In this document: positions 6,501 to 8,110 of the stretch, piece after piece
How the letters are laid out: each line of letters opens with the position of its first letter
Numbering within the stretch: the first letter of the stretch is position 1
NCBI GenBank assembly: GCA_947644185.1
Contig: CANRZC010000101.1
Coordinates: forward strand, 1-8,110
Reading direction: 5' to 3'
Origin: an uncultured Acetatifactor sp.
GTDB taxonomy: Bacteria; Bacillota; Clostridia; Lachnospirales; Lachnospiraceae
DNA: 8,110 nucleotides
The notes under the pieces: generated by a model
What the model saw: only the letters and a program-made list of their open reading frames with translations
The model's database searches: none
Told to the model about the DNA's origin: nothing
Position numbers and translations under genes: made by a program

Positions 6501-7793
6501 TCACATTTCCAATGGTATCAATGGCTTAAGCCGATTCATATTTTCGCGCTTTAAATCTAGATTGGGGTGCACATACAAATTCATTGTGATGCTGATATTG
6601 GAATGTCCTAAAATCTCGCTTAAGGTTTTTACATCAAAGCCTGCTTCCACACAGCGGGTGGCAAAGGTATGCCGCAAGGTGTGGAAGTGCACTTCCTCAA
6701 TGTCACATTTCTCCAGGAATTTTTTCAGATGGCGCTGGAGCTTTCTAGGGTCCATGCATTTCTCGGTACCTGTAAGGAGAAATGCCTTCGGATTCTCCGG
6801 CGAAAATTTCTTGCAGAGAGCGGCAATGTCTGTCATCAAGGGAATGATGCGCACTGAGCTCTCACTTTTCGGACTTCCCACTACCATAGAGGTACGAAAA
6901 TCCTCTTTTGAGACTGTATCAGTCAATGGCTTTTTCTCATCCTCACTGGTCATGGTGCTGGTTGCTGTGTCTGTGCTTTCAATAGTCCCAGCATCAGGTA
7001 CTATAGACATGTTTTGGGAATTCTCTGAGACCGAAACCATCTCCTCCCTGTTGACCAATTCGGTCATATCCTGCATGGGATACCAGGGATTTCGCGGGAG
7101 CCGCTGGGCAGTGTGACACACCGAAATGGTAGCTGTGTCAAAGGAAATGTCGCACCACCGCAGGGCGCAGACTTCACCAATGCGCATACCAGTGCGCAGT
7201 GCCAGATAGATCCCGAACTTACAGGAATCCATATCCTGTGCTAGATATTGTACCAAAGTGGCCTCTTCCTTTTCATCCAAAATCCGAGTCTCCTTGCGAT
7301 AGTTTTTTGGATATGTGATTTCCAAGTCTGCCAACTTTTCTCCCGCTCTTTTTTTCATGTAAGCGAGAAGAGAATGCAACAGGGTTAATATGCTCCGCAC
7401 GGTCTTTGGCGCCAGCTTTTTATCTGTCAGCAGCATCTGCGTGAAGGCGTCAATTGCTTCCGGCAGAATCTCACAGGGCAGTTTGTCTCCGAAAAAAGGC
7501 TTGATATGGTTCTCGATGTCCGCCTGGTATTTAGCACAGCTAGATGGTTTTAGCCGAGAGCTGTTGGCAAGCAGCCAGCTGTCGCAGAAGTAGGATACAT
7601 CCCCTTGCTGCTTGTAGTTCTTTTTTTCCAGCCCCATGTTCTCCCTAGCTTGGTCAGCCTTTCTTTTCGCCTCTTCATATGTTCTGCCATAACAGAAGCC
7701 GTAGAGCGGTTTTCCGTCTGTCCTCCTTCCTTTGATATAGCGGGCCTCATATCTCCCGTCTTTTCTGTAAAATACATTCTCTCCTCTTGCCAT
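6501..7793 (-). CDS. Tyrosine recombinase / phage-type integrase, 430 aa
   Basis: Residues 1-50 form an arm-type DNA-binding domain (VFYRKDGRYEARYIKG, then an EEAKRKADQAR helix). Residues about 65-160 are the SAM-like core-binding domain. The rest is the catalytic domain, with the full active set visible: R204 in TGMRIGE, K309 in GSPKSESSVRIIPL, H371 and R374 in HTLRHTFATR, H397 in LGHSN, and the nucleophile Y407 in MNLYVHP. An unusual Ser/Thr/Glu-rich insertion, about residues 235-303, separates the strand ISVCHTAQR from the Lys hairpin. ATG 7793 is preceded by AGGAGGT (7803-7809) at a 9-nt spacing. The in-frame TTG at 7844 directly abuts AAAAGGAG and is unlikely. It is flanked by two related 29-bp hairpin sites, so it may invert or mobilise its own segment. 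Confidence 0.93.
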   Translation of the reverse strand: MARGENVFYRKDGRYEARYIKGRRTDGKPLYGFCYGRTYEEAKRKADQARENMGLEKKNYKQQGDVSYFCDSWLLANSSRLKPSSCAKYQADIENHIKPFFGDKLPCEILPEAIDAFTQMLLTDKKLAPKTVRSILTLLHSLLAYMKKRAGEKLADLEITYPKNYRKETRILDEKEEATLVQYLAQDMDSCKFGIYLALRTGMRIGEVCALRWCDISFDTATISVCHTAQRLPRNPWYPMQDMTELVNREEMVSVSENSQNMSIVPDAGTIESTDTATSTMTSEDEKKPLTDTVSKEDFRTSMVVGSPKSESSVRIIPLMTDIAALCKKFSPENPKAFLLTGTEKCMDPRKLQRHLKKFLEKCDIEEVHFHTLRHTFATRCVEAGFDVKTLSEILGHSNISITMNLYVHPNLDLKRENMNRLKPLIPLEM

Positions 7794-7836
7794 TGTGGCC
7801 GCACCTCCTCTTTTGTGATAGAAGCATGACTCCCAT
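7747..7836 (-). CDS. Possible 29-aa leader peptide overlapping the recombinase start
   Basis: ATG 7836 follows AAAAGGAG (7845-7852) by 8 nt, a good ribosome binding site. The frame encodes a basic 29-residue peptide (MGVMLLSQKRRCGHNGKRRE and nine more residues) and stops at TGA 7747-7749. It runs across the recombinase's own binding site and 46 nt into its coding sequence, in another frame. Ribosomes on this ORF would cover or expose the recombinase start, so it could tune recombinase synthesis. No homologue is known to me and it may not be expressed. Confidence 0.35.
   Translation of the reverse strand: MGVMLLSQKRRCGHNGKRRECILQKRREI
7803..7809 (-). promoter_or_regulatory. Ribosome binding site AGGAGGT of the recombinase
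   Basis: AGGAGGT is a near-perfect Shine-Dalgarno sequence 9 nt before ATG 7793. It decides the start over the upstream TTG and lies within the possible leader ORF. Confidence 0.8.
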
Positions 7837-7854
7837 AGGGGCAACTCCTTTTCT

Positions 7855-7886
7855 GGACTGTATAGAGTCCTACCTAGAGTTTACAA
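7855..7886 (-). promoter_or_regulatory. Putative recombinase promoter with dyad over the -10
   Basis: The minus strand has TTGTAA (7881-7886) and TATACA (7859-7864) separated by 16 bp. Each hexamer matches the sigma-A consensus at 4 of 6 positions. A perfect dyad, GGACT-(6 bp)-AGTCC (7855-7870), overlaps the -10 and could be an operator. The expected start near 7852 would leave a very short leader before the small ORF. Confidence 0.35.
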
Positions 7887-7974
7887 AATAGTTAAGTATT
7901 TTGACTAGTGTGTCACTAAAGAGATTTCATCAATTTATTCAATTTTTTTGCGTTTTTTAGGGTTGAAATGTCAC

Positions 7975-8003
7975 TTGACACCAAGAAATGAATATGCTAA
8001 CGT
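7975..8003 (+). promoter_or_regulatory. Putative rightward promoter TTGACA-17-TAACGT with extended -10
   Basis: A consensus -35 TTGACA (7975-7980) lies 17 bp from TAACGT (7998-8003), which is preceded by TG at the extended -10 position. The -10 itself is weak (3 of 6). It points away from all the genes here, toward the hairpin at 8064. A transcript would be about 85 nt long if it ended there. The -10 lies inside a 19-bp palindrome. Confidence 0.35.
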
Positions 8004-8010
8004 AGCATAT
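7992..8010. promoter_or_regulatory. Operator-like perfect palindrome ATATGCTA-ACG-TAGCATAT
   Basis: Eight-base arms pair perfectly around a 3-bp centre. The palindrome covers the -10 of the putative rightward promoter, which is the position of a repressor or recombinase-accessory binding site. There is no T-tract, so it is not a terminator. Confidence 0.5.
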
Positions 8011-8058
8011 ATACTTAGAATGCATTGCTGGCGATTATGTTGTAGTCATACAAAAAGA

Positions 8059-8097
8059 AAAAAATGTCGCAAAGTGCGATCCTCTGCGACATTTTTT
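8059..8097. terminator. Right hairpin: bidirectional intrinsic terminator and candidate recombinase core site (core 8064-8092)
   Basis: The arms run from 8059 to 8074 and from 8082 to 8097, with one A-C mismatch (8072/8084) around a 7-nt loop, TGCGATC. The hairpin is GC-rich at the centre (TGTCGCA/TGCGACA) and flanked by six A on the left and six T on the right, so it can terminate transcription on either strand. The same core, ATGTCGCAAAG and CTCTGCGACAT around 7 bp, matches the left site at 21 of 22 arm positions, but the spacer is reversed. Terminator and recombination site are not exclusive. Confidence 0.7.
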
Positions 8098-8110
8098 ATC
8101 TATTTTTCCA

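Larger units (their letters stand above)
6462..7909. repeat. 9-bp direct repeat TTGACTAGT on both sides of the recombinase gene
   Basis: TTGACTAGT occurs at 6462-6470, 31 bp beyond the recombinase stop, and at 7901-7909, upstream of its start. The left copy is also part of a tandem ATTGACT pair with 12-bp spacing (6449-6455 and 6461-6467). These could be arm-type binding sites or coincidence. Confidence 0.25.
6360..8092. mobile_element. Candidate invertible recombinase cassette bounded by inverted core sites
   Basis: The recombinase gene and its upstream control region lie between two 29-bp sites with 11-7-11 architecture whose 7-bp spacers are reverse complements. For tyrosine recombinases the spacer sets site orientation, so opposite orientation predicts inversion of the 1.7-kb interval rather than excision. 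No target-site duplication or cargo gene is seen. The element call is inference from geometry and an intact recombinase. Confidence 0.4.

Noticed and set aside
7147..7154. ATGTCGCA half-site inside the recombinase gene (also TGTCGCAGAAG at 7580-7590)
   Set aside because: Only single arms are present, without a partner arm or spacer, and both are explained by coding sequence.
7794..7844. Upstream TTG start for the recombinase
   Set aside because: The Shine-Dalgarno AAAAGGAG touches the TTG with no spacing, and the added 17 residues are unlike integrase N-termini. ATG 7793 has an ideal site.
1..8110. CRISPR arrays, tRNA or rRNA genes
   Set aside because: I saw no regularly spaced repeats with unique spacers and no cloverleaf or rRNA-like sequence. 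The only regular repeats are within the surface-protein gene.

Overview
This window looks like chromosome from a gut-type Gram-positive anaerobe, most likely Clostridia/Lachnospiraceae. The basis is purine-rich AGGAGG-type ribosome binding sites, middling GC with A/T-rich gaps, an SARP/BTAD-type regulator ending in a worn GGDEF-like domain, and a very large surface protein with a Glu/Pro/Thr/Ser stretch and His/Cys repeats. The taxon is an inference from gene style; no rRNA or marker gene is present.

Every convincing gene lies on the minus strand and reads right to left. From right to left: (i) 7845-8110 is a non-coding, A/T-rich control region with promoter-like elements, a 19-bp palindrome and a strong hairpin with T-tracts on both sides; (ii) 6501-7793 encodes a complete tyrosine recombinase, preceded by an overlapping small leader ORF; (iii) 6320-6500 is non-coding and holds a second hairpin closely related to the first; (iv) 5450-6319 encodes a protein with three Cys-rich zinc-ribbon-like repeats and a C-terminal AP2 DNA-binding domain; (v) 4224-5432 encodes the SARP/BTAD-family activator; (vi) 4158-4223 is a short promoter region with SARP-style tandem repeats; (vii) 3780-4157 encodes a small protein of unknown function; (viii) 1-3762 is the first 1254 codons of a giant secreted surface protein that runs off the left edge. 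No gap exceeds 300 bases.

Two observations suggest a regulated, possibly phase-variable, surface-protein system. First, the two hairpins bracketing the recombinase gene (6360-6388 and 8064-8092) each have the form of a tyrosine-recombinase core site: two 11-bp inverted arms around a 7-bp spacer. The spacers are exact reverse complements of each other, so the sites are in opposite orientation, and recombination between them would invert the 1.7-kb segment carrying the recombinase and its control region. Second, directly behind the SARP gene are two ATAACCC heptamers exactly 11 bp apart, with the nearer one exactly 8 bp from a perfect TATAAT. That is the classical geometry of a SARP-activated promoter, and it sits in front of the small gene and the surface-protein gene.

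The working model (inference) is a recombinase switch, then an AP2/zinc-ribbon plus SARP regulatory pair, then a SARP-activated surface-protein operon. The sequence supports the site geometry and the intact catalytic residues. It cannot show that inversion occurs. The right-hand hairpin is also a good intrinsic terminator, which is the main competing explanation.
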